Assembly (NCBI RefSeq): GCF_900142165.1
Contig: NZ_FQZY01000005.1
Location: forward strand, 103,717 to 167,716
Direction of reading: 5' to 3'
DNA from: Hespellia stercorisuis DSM 15480
GTDB lineage: Bacteria; Bacillota; Clostridia; Lachnospirales; Lachnospiraceae
DNA: 64,000 bases
The stretch's first letter is position 1, and the number at the start of each line of letters is the position of its first letter. A program made the position numbers and the translations under genes. The notes under the pieces were generated by a model. That model saw only the letters and a program-made list of their open reading frames with translations. It was not told the DNA's origin and made no database searches. This document shows positions 8,380 to 17,394 of this stretch, one piece after another.

Positions 8380-9558
8380 TCACTCGACCAGCACACGATA
8401 CAGCGTATCCGCCAGGACTTCCATGGCATTTTTCATCTCCCCCACCGTATTGGTCTGTGCTCCGGCCTCGATCAGCAGAGATTTTGGCATCAAATGAAGG
8501 TTGTAGCGGTATCCCCTCAGGTAAATATGGCGGGCAAACCCCGGATACATGGCCTCACAGGCCATCTGCATCTGGAAGGAAAAGGACAGATTATCCTGAA
8601 TATACGGATTGTACAGATAATCGATGTCTCCCATGGTTCGAGTTCTGCTCAGACCATTAAAAAACATGATTTTTGCCGTCTGTTTCCCGTTAGCCTCCGT
8701 GATCAGATGGGTGTCCTCCCCCACCCCATCCCGGTGCAGATCGATGACCACCTCTACCGTCGGGTTTTCTGCCAGAATCTGTCGGACCCCCGCCTCCGCA
8801 TACTCATAGGCATTGCTCCGATCCAGTTCCCCGTTGATAATATCGTAAATTCCGTCGTGATGAATGGTTGGAATCCCTTTTGCGTTCAGCTGTTCGGTCA
8901 GATACTCGCCCACACCTACAATACTCGTCGCCGGATCCCCCGGCACCGAATCGACAAATTCCTCCTGGGAATGGGTGTGAAAGATCAGGATCTTCGGACC
9001 GCCCGTCTGAAGATCTATTTTCATGCTCCTGCTCAGCAGATCATCCACATTCAATTGATTGGCATCGATCATTGTCCCAGAATCCACGGTATAGAAATTG
9101 CTGAGGAGATAGTCAAAGTCCCGGAGGCTCTCCAGCGAGAGATCCATCTGCGGCACTACCGGCTGCGCCTGTACCTGCTGTGCTTCGGCCGTCTCCTCTC
9201 CCACCAGATTTCCGTCCTGATCGATTGCATTTTCGTCCTCTGCCTGACATTTGAGAATCCACTGGATGGTCTCCACATCCTCGATTTCCGGCTCCAGACT
9301 GAGAAGCTGCTTCATATAGCCGATATAGGGAATCATCTGCCAGGCTTTCTCTGTAATCTGCTGATGGATATTCTGCTCCGGTGGATTCTGTATATAGTAC
9401 AGCCTGGTAAGATATATTTTCTCCGTCTCACTCCGGATCTGATCCTGAAGCTGAATCCATCCCAGACGCCACGAACCAAGGGCAATATATCCAAGAATCA
9501 GCAGCCCCGCAACGGACCATAGAATCTGTCCGACCCGTGAAATTTTCTTTTTCTTCAC
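8380..9558 (-). CDS. spoIIP: Stage II sporulation protein P
   Basis: SpoIIP is the amidase and endopeptidase that works with SpoIID and SpoIIM to remodel septal peptidoglycan during engulfment. The 392-residue protein has one N-terminal membrane anchor (about 10-35) and a C-terminal amidase_2-like domain with the metal motif FHTHSQEEF (His194, Glu199) and VIDLHRDGVG (about 271-280). The GTG start at 9558 follows AGGGGAAAAT. It lies 46 nt after gpr; the gpr-spoIIP order next to a divergent rpsT matches Bacillus. The Pro/Gln-rich stretch around 120-140 is probably a flexible linker. Confidence 0.95.
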   Translation of the reverse strand: MKKKKISRVGQILWSVAGLLILGYIALGSWRLGWIQLQDQIRSETEKIYLTRLYYIQNPPEQNIHQQITEKAWQMIPYIGYMKQLLSLEPEIEDVETIQWILKCQAEDENAIDQDGNLVGEETAEAQQVQAQPVVPQMDLSLESLRDFDYLLSNFYTVDSGTMIDANQLNVDDLLSRSMKIDLQTGGPKILIFHTHSQEEFVDSVPGDPATSIVGVGEYLTEQLNAKGIPTIHHDGIYDIINGELDRSNAYEYAEAGVRQILAENPTVEVVIDLHRDGVGEDTHLITEANGKQTAKIMFFNGLSRTRTMGDIDYLYNPYIQDNLSFSFQMQMACEAMYPGFARHIYLRGYRYNLHLMPKSLLIEAGAQTNTVGEMKNAMEVLADTLYRVLVE

Positions 9559-9604
9559 ATTTTCCCCTGTCTATCCCTGCTTATCTACTACTATATGAAG
9601 CATT

Positions 9605-10594
9605 TCATTTTTGTATACATGCCTCCTGTACATTTTGGAACAGCATGTTAAGTGCCTCCGAAATCATGTAGCTTGTCTGCTTCACCATCTCATCAATGTC
9701 TTTCGGAGTCACAAACATTCCGTTCAGATGGGGGGAGATCAGTTCACTGATCAGTTCGTATTTTTCTGCGTCACTGTAAGACTTCAGCACATTTCCCACT
9801 CCCTTCAGAGCTTTTGAGCTCTCCATCGCCTGCACCAGATTCTCCATCGTATCATTTACGATTGTCACCGCATCCACCACGGTGGGCACTCCGATGGCAA
9901 TGACCGGGACTCCCACCGATTCTCTGGTCAGACCATGCCGATGGTTGCCCACACCGGAACCTGGGCGGATTCCGGTATCTGCAATCTGAATCGTCCGGTT
10001 AAGTCTTCTGCTGTTTCTCGCTGCCAGTGCATCCACCGCAATGACCAGGTCCGGGTGCGTCTCCTCCACGATTCCGCGGACGATCTCCACGGTCTCCATC
10101 CCGGTCTGCGCCATCACGCCCGGCACAATCGCGCTGACCAGACTGGGATGCTCTGTTCCGGAGGCATATTTTCCGTACTCCCGGATAATGTGTCTCGTGA
10201 TATTCAGATTATCCACCACATACGGTCCCAGCGCATCCGGTGTCACCTCCCGGTTGCCCAGACCGATGATCAGAACGTTATGTTCCTTGTGACAAGGCAG
10301 ATGCTCATCAATCAGGCCCTTGAGAAATGCAGAAATCTCCACCGAGATTTCCCTGTGATATCCTTCATCGGGGTTCACCATGTTCGGTGCCTCCAGTGTC
10401 AGGTATGTCCCCACCGGTTTCCCCATGGTTTTGGCGCCCTTTTCCGTCCGGATGATCACCTTGCTGATGCGAATTTCTTTCTCCTCGTCGTAGGACTCCT
10501 CCAGTTCCACCCCCTTCACCTCGATATTGTCTGACTCAAAACGTTCCCGTTCTTCCAGCGCAAGGTCGGTCCGCACATTGTATTTCTCAACCAT
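9605..10594 (-). CDS. gpr: Germination protease GPR
   Basis: GPR degrades small acid-soluble spore proteins when spores germinate. The protein has 329 residues. Family features are the N-terminal propeptide MVEKYNVRTDLALEERE, the VLIIGLGNREVTPDALGP segment, VIAVDALAARNSRRLNRTIQI and the GVGNHRHGLT motif. The start ATG is followed at once by the conserved YNVRTDLA sequence, which supports the choice. It lies upstream of spoIIP and divergent from rpsT. I could not identify a convincing forespore sigma factor promoter by eye in the 10595-10740 AT-rich region. Confidence 0.96.
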   Translation of the reverse strand: MVEKYNVRTDLALEERERFESDNIEVKGVELEESYDEEKEIRISKVIIRTEKGAKTMGKPVGTYLTLEAPNMVNPDEGYHREISVEISAFLKGLIDEHLPCHKEHNVLIIGLGNREVTPDALGPYVVDNLNITRHIIREYGKYASGTEHPSLVSAIVPGVMAQTGMETVEIVRGIVEETHPDLVIAVDALAARNSRRLNRTIQIADTGIRPGSGVGNHRHGLTRESVGVPVIAIGVPTVVDAVTIVNDTMENLVQAMESSKALKGVGNVLKSYSDAEKYELISELISPHLNGMFVTPKDIDEMVKQTSYMISEALNMLFQNVQEACIQK

Positions 10595-10745
10595 TCTTTT
10601 TCTCCTTTTCCTCTTTTTCCGGATTTTCCTGTTTTCGATTCTTGTTTTAGATTCCTGTTTGAAATTTGTCTGAATCTTTATTTTGAACCCATACTTTAAA
10701 TCCTTATTTTAATTGTAGTTTTTACAGAATTTTCAGAAATATGTA

Positions 10746-10774
10746 TTGACAACCCCCGTAACTTAGCATAGAAT
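10746..10774 (+). promoter_or_regulatory. Predicted sigma-A promoter of rpsT
   Basis: TTGACA (10746-10751), 17-nt spacer, TAGAAT (10769-10774), about 100 nt upstream of the rpsT start. The leader in between holds a short GC-rich patch around 10790-10826. The rest of the 10595-10745 interval is AT-rich and shows nothing else I can support. Confidence 0.75.
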
Positions 10775-10871
10775 AAATGAGTATGTTTCGTTGAGGCGTC
10801 CGTGTCCGGGTTCAGCGAAGCGAAGTTAAATGAACATATTGAATAATATCACATATTTGGAGGTGCACAGA

Positions 10872-11135
10872 TTGGCTAATATTAAATCTGCAAAAAAGAG
10901 AGTTATCGTAAACGAAACAAAAGCAATGAGAAACAAATCTATCAAATCTAAAGTAAAAACAGTTGTAAAAGCTGTCGAAACTGCTGTAGCAAAGAAAGAT
11001 GCTGAGGCTGCAAAGGCTGCACTCAAGACAGCAATCGTAGAAATCAACAAAGCTGGAAGCAAAGGAATCTACCACAAGAACACAGTTTCCAGAAAGATTT
11101 CCCGTTTATCAAAAGCAGTTAACAACATTGCTTAA
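10872..11135 (+). CDS. rpsT: 30S ribosomal protein S20
   Basis: S20 binds 16S rRNA early in 30S assembly. The 87-residue, Lys/Ala-rich sequence begins LANIKSAKKR and ends with the RKISRLSKAVNNIA helix. I choose the TTG at 10872 because GGAGG lies 8 nt upstream and the family starts with (M)ANIKS; the open frame upstream to 10830 is not part of the protein. A TTG start is also used by E. coli rpsT, where it matters for autoregulation. It is one of the few plus-strand genes in this half, flanked by its own promoter and a clear terminator. Confidence 0.97.
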   Translation: MANIKSAKKRVIVNETKAMRNKSIKSKVKTVVKAVETAVAKKDAEAAKAALKTAIVEINKAGSKGIYHKNTVSRKISRLSKAVNNIA

Positions 11136-11150
11136 TTAGAATAGACATTC

Positions 11151-11186
11151 AAAAGACGTTCCTACCGTCATGGGAACGTCTTTTTT
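11151..11186 (+). terminator. Intrinsic terminator of rpsT
   Basis: AAAAGACGTTCC (11151-11162) pairs with GGAACGTCTTTT (11173-11184), with a short loop and a run of six T. It starts 15 nt after the rpsT stop. Confidence 0.92.
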
Positions 11187-11192
11187 GTTTTT

Positions 11193-11275
11193 AGGGACAG
11201 GTTGGAATTGCAATTGGGGACGTAGCAAAGTTGTAACTTTGCTACGTCCCCAATTGCAATTTTAACCTGTCCCCT
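11193..11275. repeat. Palindromic interspersed repeat, copy B1
   Basis: A nearly perfect palindrome: outer arms AGGGACAGGTT / AACCTGTCCCCT, inner arms AATTGCAATT and GGGGACGTAGCAAAGTT with their complements, and a 2-nt centre. It lies between the convergent genes rpsT and the heptad-repeat protein. Copies B2 (17294-17375) and B3 (61100-61183) share the core. The size and the GGGACAGG ends resemble REP-type sequences mobilised by RAYT transposases, which is an inference. Confidence 0.88.
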
Positions 11276-11319
11276 AACGAGCTGGTTATCCGGCTGATCA
11301 TCTGCTTTCTCCAGTGTCT

Positions 11320-14301
11320 TTATTTTGTATCTGCATCGGAAATGAAGATAAATTTCACACTTCCGTCCATATCATTCGAAATGCCGGAGAAGCTCTTGTA
11401 CTGCTTTGATGCATCCAGCATGGTATTTAGTTTGTTAAGCATCCCATCGATATCCCCGTCAAATGCTTTGGTCAGTTTCTGGATTCCGGTCTCATCAAAT
11501 TCAATCATGCCTTTGTTCAATGTGTCTGCACCATCGTCAAGTTTCTGTACACCGTCGACCAACGCACCGGTTCCTGACTGTAAGGTGCGCAGTCCGGTGT
11601 TGAGTGAGGCTGTGCCATCATTCACCTGACCGGCACCGTCTGCCGCGCTTGCCGCCCCTGATGCCGCCTGATCTGCTCCATCTTTTGCTGCACTGATTCC
11701 TTTGACCAGAGTCACGGAACCGTCCGCGAGCTGCTGTGATCCTGCATAAAGCTTCACAAGTCCTGCATCCAGAGTCTGCACTCCGGTAAACAACTGGCTG
11801 GATCCTGCCTTTAGTTTCGCCGCGCCCGCCACCAGACTGTCCGTTGCAGCTGTGCCTGTATTTACCCCCGCATTCAGCTGCGCCACGCCATCTGCCGCAC
11901 GCAGGATTCCGGTATTCAATGTCGCTGCACCATCCTTCAATCCGGCACCCGGTGCATTCAGCCCATCACTGATGGCTGCTGTCCCTGCCTTTAATCCCGG
12001 ATATGCCGCGGTTCCATTGCCGTTCAGTCCAACGGTAATTTTGTTCGCACCGTTGACCAGACCGTCCTCGCCGTCAAATCCGGCCTGCAGCCCCTGCAGT
12101 CCCGCAATCAGTCCCGGATTTTCCGCTCCGTCGCCATTCAGCCCGTCTGAAACAGCGGTCTCATATGTCTGCAGCGCCATAACATGCTGCTGGGTAGCTG
12201 TCATTGTCTCCCCCAGCACCGCTGCATCCTCACTCAGCTGCTGTGCATCCACATGGACATCCGGTGCCAAAGTCTGCAGCGCCGCCGCCTGTTCCTGTAC
12301 ATTTCCTGCTGCAGCGCCCAGTGCCTCGGCAGAAGCTGCAGTCGCATCCACCCCGGTCTGTGCATTGACCATGCTTGCGGATGCGCAGGCCAGTGCGTCA
12401 TTTGTGGCCGCATCTGCCGCCTGCTGGCTCTCCAGATTTCCGATTGCCTCATTGATGGCTGCCTGTACATCCTCCGGAATCTCCTCACTGCCGCTGATGC
12501 TGTAAAGAACCCCCAGCGCATTGTCCGTTCCACTGGTGTCATTTCCCACAGAATCCACGGCTGTCTGAGCCTCCTGCACGGATGTAGACGCACTGTTCGC
12601 GCTGTCCGCAGCCGCTGCAGCCTGACCTGCCGCCTCACCTGCACTGTTCTTCACTGCCTCTGCACTCTCCGTCAGATCAGAGACATCTTCGAGCGATGAA
12701 GCTTCATCTGCCACGTTCTGTGCCGATGCCGCCAGCTGCGATGCCGCCGGTGCAATATATCCATAATCCTCCAGAACCATCTGCGTATATGTTTTTACCA
12801 TGCCCATTCCTGCACCCAGATTCTCTGCGCCGGTTTCCAACTGCCCCACTACTGTGCCGGCACTCTGTATCCCTGACGCCAGCGTTACCGAACCCTCTGC
12901 AAGCTCCGAAGTACCTGCGGCTGCCACAGCTGCCCCGGAAGCCAGTTTTGCCGCACCGTCCTTTAATGCCGTGGAGCCTTCCACCAGCCCGGGAGCTCCG
13001 TTTGCCACCTGCGTACCCGCAAATCCGGCATTCAGGCTTGCGATGCCACTGCCCACAGTCTTTATTCCGCTCTGGAGCACACCCGCTCCAGCATCCAGTG
13101 TCCCGGCACCGGCACTCAGCCCTTCCGTGTTGGATGCGCTGGTGCTTTCCTCCGCGGTTCTTAGCCCCTCCACCAGTACTGTAGTCTGTGCCGGGAGCTC
13201 TGCCGTCTGTTCTTTCATCTGCTTCAGTCCATCCGCCAGAGAAGCATTTCCGGCTGCCAGTGTTTCGCTTCCCTCTGCTAGAGAACTTGTACCTGCCAGC
13301 AATGTATCCGCACCAGCTGCCAGCGTTTTGGTTCCAGCCGCCAACGTATCTGCCCCGCTTCTCAATGTTCTGGTTCCATTGCTGAGTGTGCCGCTGCCTT
13401 CTACCAGCTGTCTGGATGCATCGCCAAGCTTCATCATGGAAGCTTTCAGATCATCCAGACTGCTGAATCCATTGGTATCCAGTTGATTAAAGATCTCATT
13501 CGTGGCAATCGTCACCGCCTCCGGTGCCTTGTAATCTGTCACATCCGCCTCCATCTCGAAGTAGTCCGGAATATCCAGATCATCGGCACCAAGCTCCGCT
13601 TTTACGCGTGGCAGTCCCATCCCGATTACCAGATCCCGGTCTCCGTCTGAGGAGATTTTTCCATTTTTCACAGTCACATTGTTGAACATATCCGTATCGA
13701 TCACAACGCCGGTCGCCATCAGAAATGGTGTAAAATTTGCCGCGGTGCTCCCTGTCATATTCATATATTCATATCTGATCTTCAGATGGCCACTCTTCCC
13801 CTTCAGCTCATCCGCACTGATCTCTCTGCCATCCAGTGTGTACATAACCTTCACCCCCACCGGAAGACTTACTGTTGTAGTCCCCTGGTAAACAATATCT
13901 GCCCCGTCTCCGTTCCAGGTCAGTTTATTGCTGTTCCGTGAAAATGTCTCATCGCCTTTTACATTTTCAATGTCCTTCAGCATAGACACGTCGGTGATCT
14001 TCGTCTCATCTGTCACATTTTTCAGTTGATCCGATACCGTGACCGACTGAACCGAACCACTGGCATCCACCTTGGCATATACGGTCTCGTCCTTCGTCGG
14101 TACCGCCGTCGTGTTCTTTGAGGATGAAGTGCTCTCCTTGATCGTGTTTACCAGATCACGCTCCGCGGTATCCGCCGCCTGCGTCGTCACCGTCGGGGTC
14201 TCCTGTGCATGGGAATTGTACGTCGTCGTGTGAATCATAGACCCTACCATTGCCACCATCAGAGCTGCCGCCAATAATTTTTTATATTCTCTATTTTTCA
14301 T
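11320..14301 (-). CDS. Secreted xxxLxxG heptad-repeat protein, partner of MMPL transporter
   Basis: A 993-residue exported protein of unknown function. It has an N-terminal signal peptide (hydrophobic core AAALMVAMVGS), a beta-rich region to about residue 290, then some 650 residues of heptads of the form xxxLxxG (for example TLAAGTKTLAAGADTLLAG). A central Ala/Ser/Gln/Val-rich helical segment interrupts the repeats. No C-terminal membrane span or sorting motif is visible. Start ATG 14301 has GGAGGA 7 nt upstream. It is co-transcribed with the MMPL gene 51 nt upstream. The heptad repeats recall the extracellular part of YhgE/Pip-type proteins, so a periplasm-like adaptor or envelope-spanning role is plausible but unproven. 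Confidence 0.85.
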   Translation of the reverse strand: MKNREYKKLLAAALMVAMVGSMIHTTTYNSHAQETPTVTTQAADTAERDLVNTIKESTSSSKNTTAVPTKDETVYAKVDASGSVQSVTVSDQLKNVTDETKITDVSMLKDIENVKGDETFSRNSNKLTWNGDGADIVYQGTTTVSLPVGVKVMYTLDGREISADELKGKSGHLKIRYEYMNMTGSTAANFTPFLMATGVVIDTDMFNNVTVKNGKISSDGDRDLVIGMGLPRVKAELGADDLDIPDYFEMEADVTDYKAPEAVTIATNEIFNQLDTNGFSSLDDLKASMMKLGDASRQLVEGSGTLSNGTRTLRSGADTLAAGTKTLAAGADTLLAGTSSLAEGSETLAAGNASLADGLKQMKEQTAELPAQTTVLVEGLRTAEESTSASNTEGLSAGAGTLDAGAGVLQSGIKTVGSGIASLNAGFAGTQVANGAPGLVEGSTALKDGAAKLASGAAVAAAGTSELAEGSVTLASGIQSAGTVVGQLETGAENLGAGMGMVKTYTQMVLEDYGYIAPAASQLAASAQNVADEASSLEDVSDLTESAEAVKNSAGEAAGQAAAAADSANSASTSVQEAQTAVDSVGNDTSGTDNALGVLYSISGSEEIPEDVQAAINEAIGNLESQQAADAATNDALACASASMVNAQTGVDATAASAEALGAAAGNVQEQAAALQTLAPDVHVDAQQLSEDAAVLGETMTATQQHVMALQTYETAVSDGLNGDGAENPGLIAGLQGLQAGFDGEDGLVNGANKITVGLNGNGTAAYPGLKAGTAAISDGLNAPGAGLKDGAATLNTGILRAADGVAQLNAGVNTGTAATDSLVAGAAKLKAGSSQLFTGVQTLDAGLVKLYAGSQQLADGSVTLVKGISAAKDGADQAASGAASAADGAGQVNDGTASLNTGLRTLQSGTGALVDGVQKLDDGADTLNKGMIEFDETGIQKLTKAFDGDIDGMLNKLNTMLDASKQYKSFSGISNDMDGSVKFIFISDADTK

Positions 14302-14352
14302 GATTATGTCCTCCTTCAATCGATACATCTGCACACTACTTTATACACCTGT

Positions 14353-16464
14353 CTATGCATTCGCCTTTGCCAGTCCATCGTCTTTTGTTTTTTTCCCGTT
14401 CCGTCTCATACCAATGGTTGTCGCGCAGACAACTTTATCAAACACCATCAACATGGATGGAAGTATCAAGATCACAACAAACATACTGATGATCGCGCCT
14501 CGTGCCATCAGCACGCACAGCTGGGAAATCATATCAATGTTGGAATACAGGCCAACACCGAAGGTTGCCGCGAAGAATCCAAGCGCAGATACGATCACCG
14601 ACGGAATGGACGTCGTGAGCGCAGTCTGTATCGCATCGTGCTTTGTCCTGCCAAGATTCCGCTCTTTCTTATATCTCGTGGTCATCAGAATCGCGTAATC
14701 CACAGTAGCCCCTAACTGGATGGTACCGATTACGATGGATGCGATGAACGGCATCACACCGCCTGTATAATATGGAATCCCCAGGTTGATAAAGATTGCA
14801 AATTCGATGACTGACACCAGTAGGATCGGAAGCGAAAATGACTTGAATACCAGAGCGATAATCAGGAAAATCGCTATAATGGATACAGCACTTACCACCT
14901 GGAAATCCTTGTCGGTAATGGTGATCAAGTCCTTGGTACACGGGCCCTCGCCGATGAGCATCGCGGACCTGTCATATTTTTTCACGATCTTGTTCAGCTC
15001 GGTGATCTGGTCATTCACTTCGTCCGATGCCACCTTGTATTCAGAACTGATCAGCATCAGCTGCCATTTATCGCTGGACAATGCAGACTGAATCGAATCC
15101 GGAAGCATACTCTTTGGAACGGAAGAACCGATAATGCTGTCGAGTCCGAGTGCGAATTTCACACCTTTTACAGCTGACATTTCATTTAGCATTGCTTTCG
15201 CATCCTTTGCCGGAAGATTTGCATCCGCCAGCACCATATGCGTGGAGTTCATATCAAAATTTTTCTCCAGCTGTTCATTCGCCTGAATACTTGCCAGGTC
15301 CTTCGGCAGTGTGGTATCCAGATTGTAGTATACGGAAGAATGTGTGTAACCGTACAGTGCCGGGACAAGGATGATCAAGAATGCCGTCACGAACACCTTA
15401 TAGTGATCCGTGATGAAGCTCCCAATCTTGTTCATGTTCGGCATCACGGATCGGTGTGTCGTGCGCTTGATCGCCTTGTCGAAAATCAGGATCATGGCCG
15501 GCAGAACGGTAACACAGGAGATCACACCGAACACAACGCCTTTCGCCATAACGATTCCCAGATCCGCGCCCAGTGTAAAGCTCATGAAGCACAGTGCAAT
15601 GAATCCGGCAACTGTTGTGATAGAACTTCCGACTACAGATGAAAATGTGTTGGAAATCGCATGCCCCATTGCCCGCTCCTTGTCATCCGGGAACCGTAGC
15701 TGATTCTCCTGATAGCTATGCCACAGGAAGATTGAGTAATCCATGGTGACACCAAGCTGGAGCACCGCCGACAGCGCTTTCGTTATATAGGAAATCTCTC
15801 CCAGAAAATAGTTGCTTCCCAGATTATAAACAATTGCCATTCCGATACTGATCATAAAGAGTATCGGAAGCAGGAAAGAATCCATGAAGATCGCAAGAAT
15901 GATACAGCAGAGTATCACCGCAATCAGTACATAGATCGGTGTCTCCTTCTCCGACAATGCCTTGGTATCCGTGACCACCGCTGACATTCCGCTCAGATAA
16001 CACTGCTTTCCTGTAATCCTGCGGATCTCTGTGATCGCATCCATGGTGCCGTCCGCGGAGGTCGTGTCATCAAAAAAGATCGCCATCAGCGTCGCATCGC
16101 CATTTTTAAACACTTTTTTGAAATCATCCGGCAGAACACTGGCGGGGAGAACAGATTCCTTCGCTGAATCGTATCCGATTACATCCGCAACTCCGTCCAC
16201 ACCTGCAATTTTGTTCTTCACATCTGTTACGTCTTTGGCTGACATGCCCTCCACAACTTCCATTGCGAATGCACCCTTTCCAAATTCATCCTTCAGAATA
16301 TCCTGTCCCACCATCGTCTCAATGTCATTCGGAAGATAATACAGGATATCATAATTGACTCTCGTTTTTAGATATCCCAGCATGGATGGAATCAGAAGCA
16401 ATACCGCAACTACTACGATTACAACTCTGTATTTCGCTATCTTTTTTCCCAGTTTTACCATCAT
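14353..16464 (-). CDS. MMPL/RND superfamily transporter
   Basis: A 703-residue inner membrane protein with two similar halves, each with one leading span, a large extracellular loop and a cluster of about five spans, as in MmpL/HpnN-type exporters. Visible hallmarks are the first span RVVIVVVAVLLLIPSMLGYL and the repeated GVTMDYSIFLWHSY (first half) and GATVDYAILMTTRYK (second half), the RND proton-relay-like Asp-Tyr motifs. ATG 16464 has GGGAGG 8 nt upstream. It is transcribed with the heptad-repeat protein and divergently from a TetR regulator. The substrate is unknown; lipid-like or hydrophobic compounds are usual for the family. Confidence 0.9.
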   Translation of the reverse strand: MMVKLGKKIAKYRVVIVVVAVLLLIPSMLGYLKTRVNYDILYYLPNDIETMVGQDILKDEFGKGAFAMEVVEGMSAKDVTDVKNKIAGVDGVADVIGYDSAKESVLPASVLPDDFKKVFKNGDATLMAIFFDDTTSADGTMDAITEIRRITGKQCYLSGMSAVVTDTKALSEKETPIYVLIAVILCCIILAIFMDSFLLPILFMISIGMAIVYNLGSNYFLGEISYITKALSAVLQLGVTMDYSIFLWHSYQENQLRFPDDKERAMGHAISNTFSSVVGSSITTVAGFIALCFMSFTLGADLGIVMAKGVVFGVISCVTVLPAMILIFDKAIKRTTHRSVMPNMNKIGSFITDHYKVFVTAFLIILVPALYGYTHSSVYYNLDTTLPKDLASIQANEQLEKNFDMNSTHMVLADANLPAKDAKAMLNEMSAVKGVKFALGLDSIIGSSVPKSMLPDSIQSALSSDKWQLMLISSEYKVASDEVNDQITELNKIVKKYDRSAMLIGEGPCTKDLITITDKDFQVVSAVSIIAIFLIIALVFKSFSLPILLVSVIEFAIFINLGIPYYTGGVMPFIASIVIGTIQLGATVDYAILMTTRYKKERNLGRTKHDAIQTALTTSIPSVIVSALGFFAATFGVGLYSNIDMISQLCVLMARGAIISMFVVILILPSMLMVFDKVVCATTIGMRRNGKKTKDDGLAKANA

Positions 16465-16487
16465 ATTGGCAGCCTCCCTTTTTCAAC

Positions 16488-16506
16488 AAATGACCACTAG
16501 TCATTT
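16488..16506. promoter_or_regulatory. Operator-like palindrome in the MMPL leader
   Basis: AAATGAC-CACTA-GTCATTT is a perfect inverted repeat with the same TGACC...GTCA half-sites as the two sites over the promoters. It lies just downstream of the predicted MMPL transcription start and upstream of its ribosome binding site, a place where bound repressor would block elongation or initiation. Confidence 0.7.
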
Positions 16507-16517
16507 AAGATATGGAT

Positions 16518-16546
16518 ACTATAACTCTAAAATGACCAAAAGTCAA
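16518..16546 (-). promoter_or_regulatory. Predicted promoter of the MMPL/heptad-repeat operon
   Basis: TTGACT (16546-16541), 17-nt spacer, TATAGT (16523-16518) on the minus strand. The -35 and most of the spacer are covered by an operator-like repeat at 16529-16546. Confidence 0.78.
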
Positions 16547-16582
16547 TAATCTAAAACAAAAAAGTTGACTTTTGGTCATTTT
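16529..16582. promoter_or_regulatory. Paired TetR operators between divergent promoters
   Basis: Two 18-bp arms, 16529-16546 (AAAATGACCAAAAGTCAA) and 16565-16582, are perfect inverted copies of each other separated by 18 nt. Each arm is itself a TGAC...GTCA imperfect palindrome. Each overlaps the -35 of one divergent promoter, so one regulator could repress both genes together. Confidence 0.8.
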
Positions 16583-16593
16583 GATTTTATAAT
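16565..16593 (+). promoter_or_regulatory. Predicted promoter of the TetR regulator
   Basis: TTGACT (16565-16570), 17-nt spacer, TATAAT (16588-16593). It mirrors the divergent MMPL promoter and is overlapped by the plus-side operator arm, suggesting autorepression. Confidence 0.82.
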
Positions 16594-16625
16594 ATAGGAA
16601 ATCGAGTAGAAACGAGGTGATTGTT

Positions 16626-17249
16626 ATGGGAAAAGTTGAAGATAACAAACTACAGAAACTGAATGCACTGTTCGAGAGTGCCTATGGCCTGTTTATGAAT
16701 AATGGAATCGAGAAGACTTCTATTCACGATATCGTCCAGAAAGCCGGTGTCGCAAAGGGAACCTTTTATCTGTATTTTAAGGACAAGTATGATATTCGCG
16801 ACCGGTTGATCGCCAAAACCGCAGAGAAGCTTTTTATCTCCGCTTATTCTGCACTGAATAAATGCAGCGTTCCTTCTTTTGAGGATAAGATCATCTTTAT
16901 TGTCGACTACATCATCGATCAGCTGCGCGAGAATAAGCTGGTGCTTCGATTCATATCTAAGAACTTAAGCTGGGGAATTTTCAGAAAAGCATTGTTTTCC
17001 GGCAACAATACTTCCGAGATTAATTTTCTCCAATTTTATCATTCGATGCTGGAGGACAACCCAGACGTAAAGCTCCGCGCTCCGGAGACTATGCTTTTCC
17101 TCATTATCGAACTGGCCAGTTCTGCTTCCTACAGCACAATACTTGACAATGATCCGATTTCTTATGATGAACTGAAGCCATATCTAAACGAAAGCATACG
17201 GGCCATCATTCGAAATCACATCGTATCTGAGGCGGCACCTGCCGACTAA
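16626..17249 (+). CDS. TetR family transcriptional regulator
   Basis: A 207-residue regulator with an N-terminal helix-turn-helix (about 30-56; TSIHDIVQKAGVAKGTFYLYF) and a divergent C-terminal ligand-binding region. I choose ATG 16626 because GAGGTG lies 7 nt upstream; a GTG at 16617 would lie inside that site. It is transcribed divergently from the MMPL operon, and three TGACC/GTCA operator-like sites lie between them. It most likely represses both itself and the transporter, with induction by a transported compound. That role is inferred from layout only. Confidence 0.92.
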   Translation: MGKVEDNKLQKLNALFESAYGLFMNNGIEKTSIHDIVQKAGVAKGTFYLYFKDKYDIRDRLIAKTAEKLFISAYSALNKCSVPSFEDKIIFIVDYIIDQLRENKLVLRFISKNLSWGIFRKALFSGNNTSEINFLQFYHSMLEDNPDVKLRAPETMLFLIIELASSASYSTILDNDPISYDELKPYLNESIRAIIRNHIVSEAAPAD

Positions 17250-17293
17250 CAATCCATTACAGCATCAAAGAAAGCCACAACGAACAGGCAATT

Positions 17294-17375
17294 AGGGACA
17301 GGTTAAAATGGCAATTGGGGACGTAGCAAAGTTGTAACTTTGCTACGTCCCCAATTGCCATTTTAACCTGTCCCT
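17294..17375. repeat. Palindromic interspersed repeat, copy B2
   Basis: Arms AGGGACAGGTTAAAATGGC and complement enclose the same GGGGACGTAGCAAAGTT core as B1 with a 2-nt centre. The pairing is perfect over 41 nt per arm. It lies between the convergent tetR and phosphoribosyltransferase-like genes and could also act as a bidirectional terminator-like hairpin, although no T-run follows on either side. Confidence 0.88.
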
Positions 17376-17394
17376 GACTGACCATCGCGCTGTC

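Noticed and set aside
12184..13486. Long open frames antisense to or out of frame with the heptad-repeat gene
   Set aside because: The repetitive Ala/Gly/Leu codons keep alternate frames open; none has a start signal or conserved sequence.
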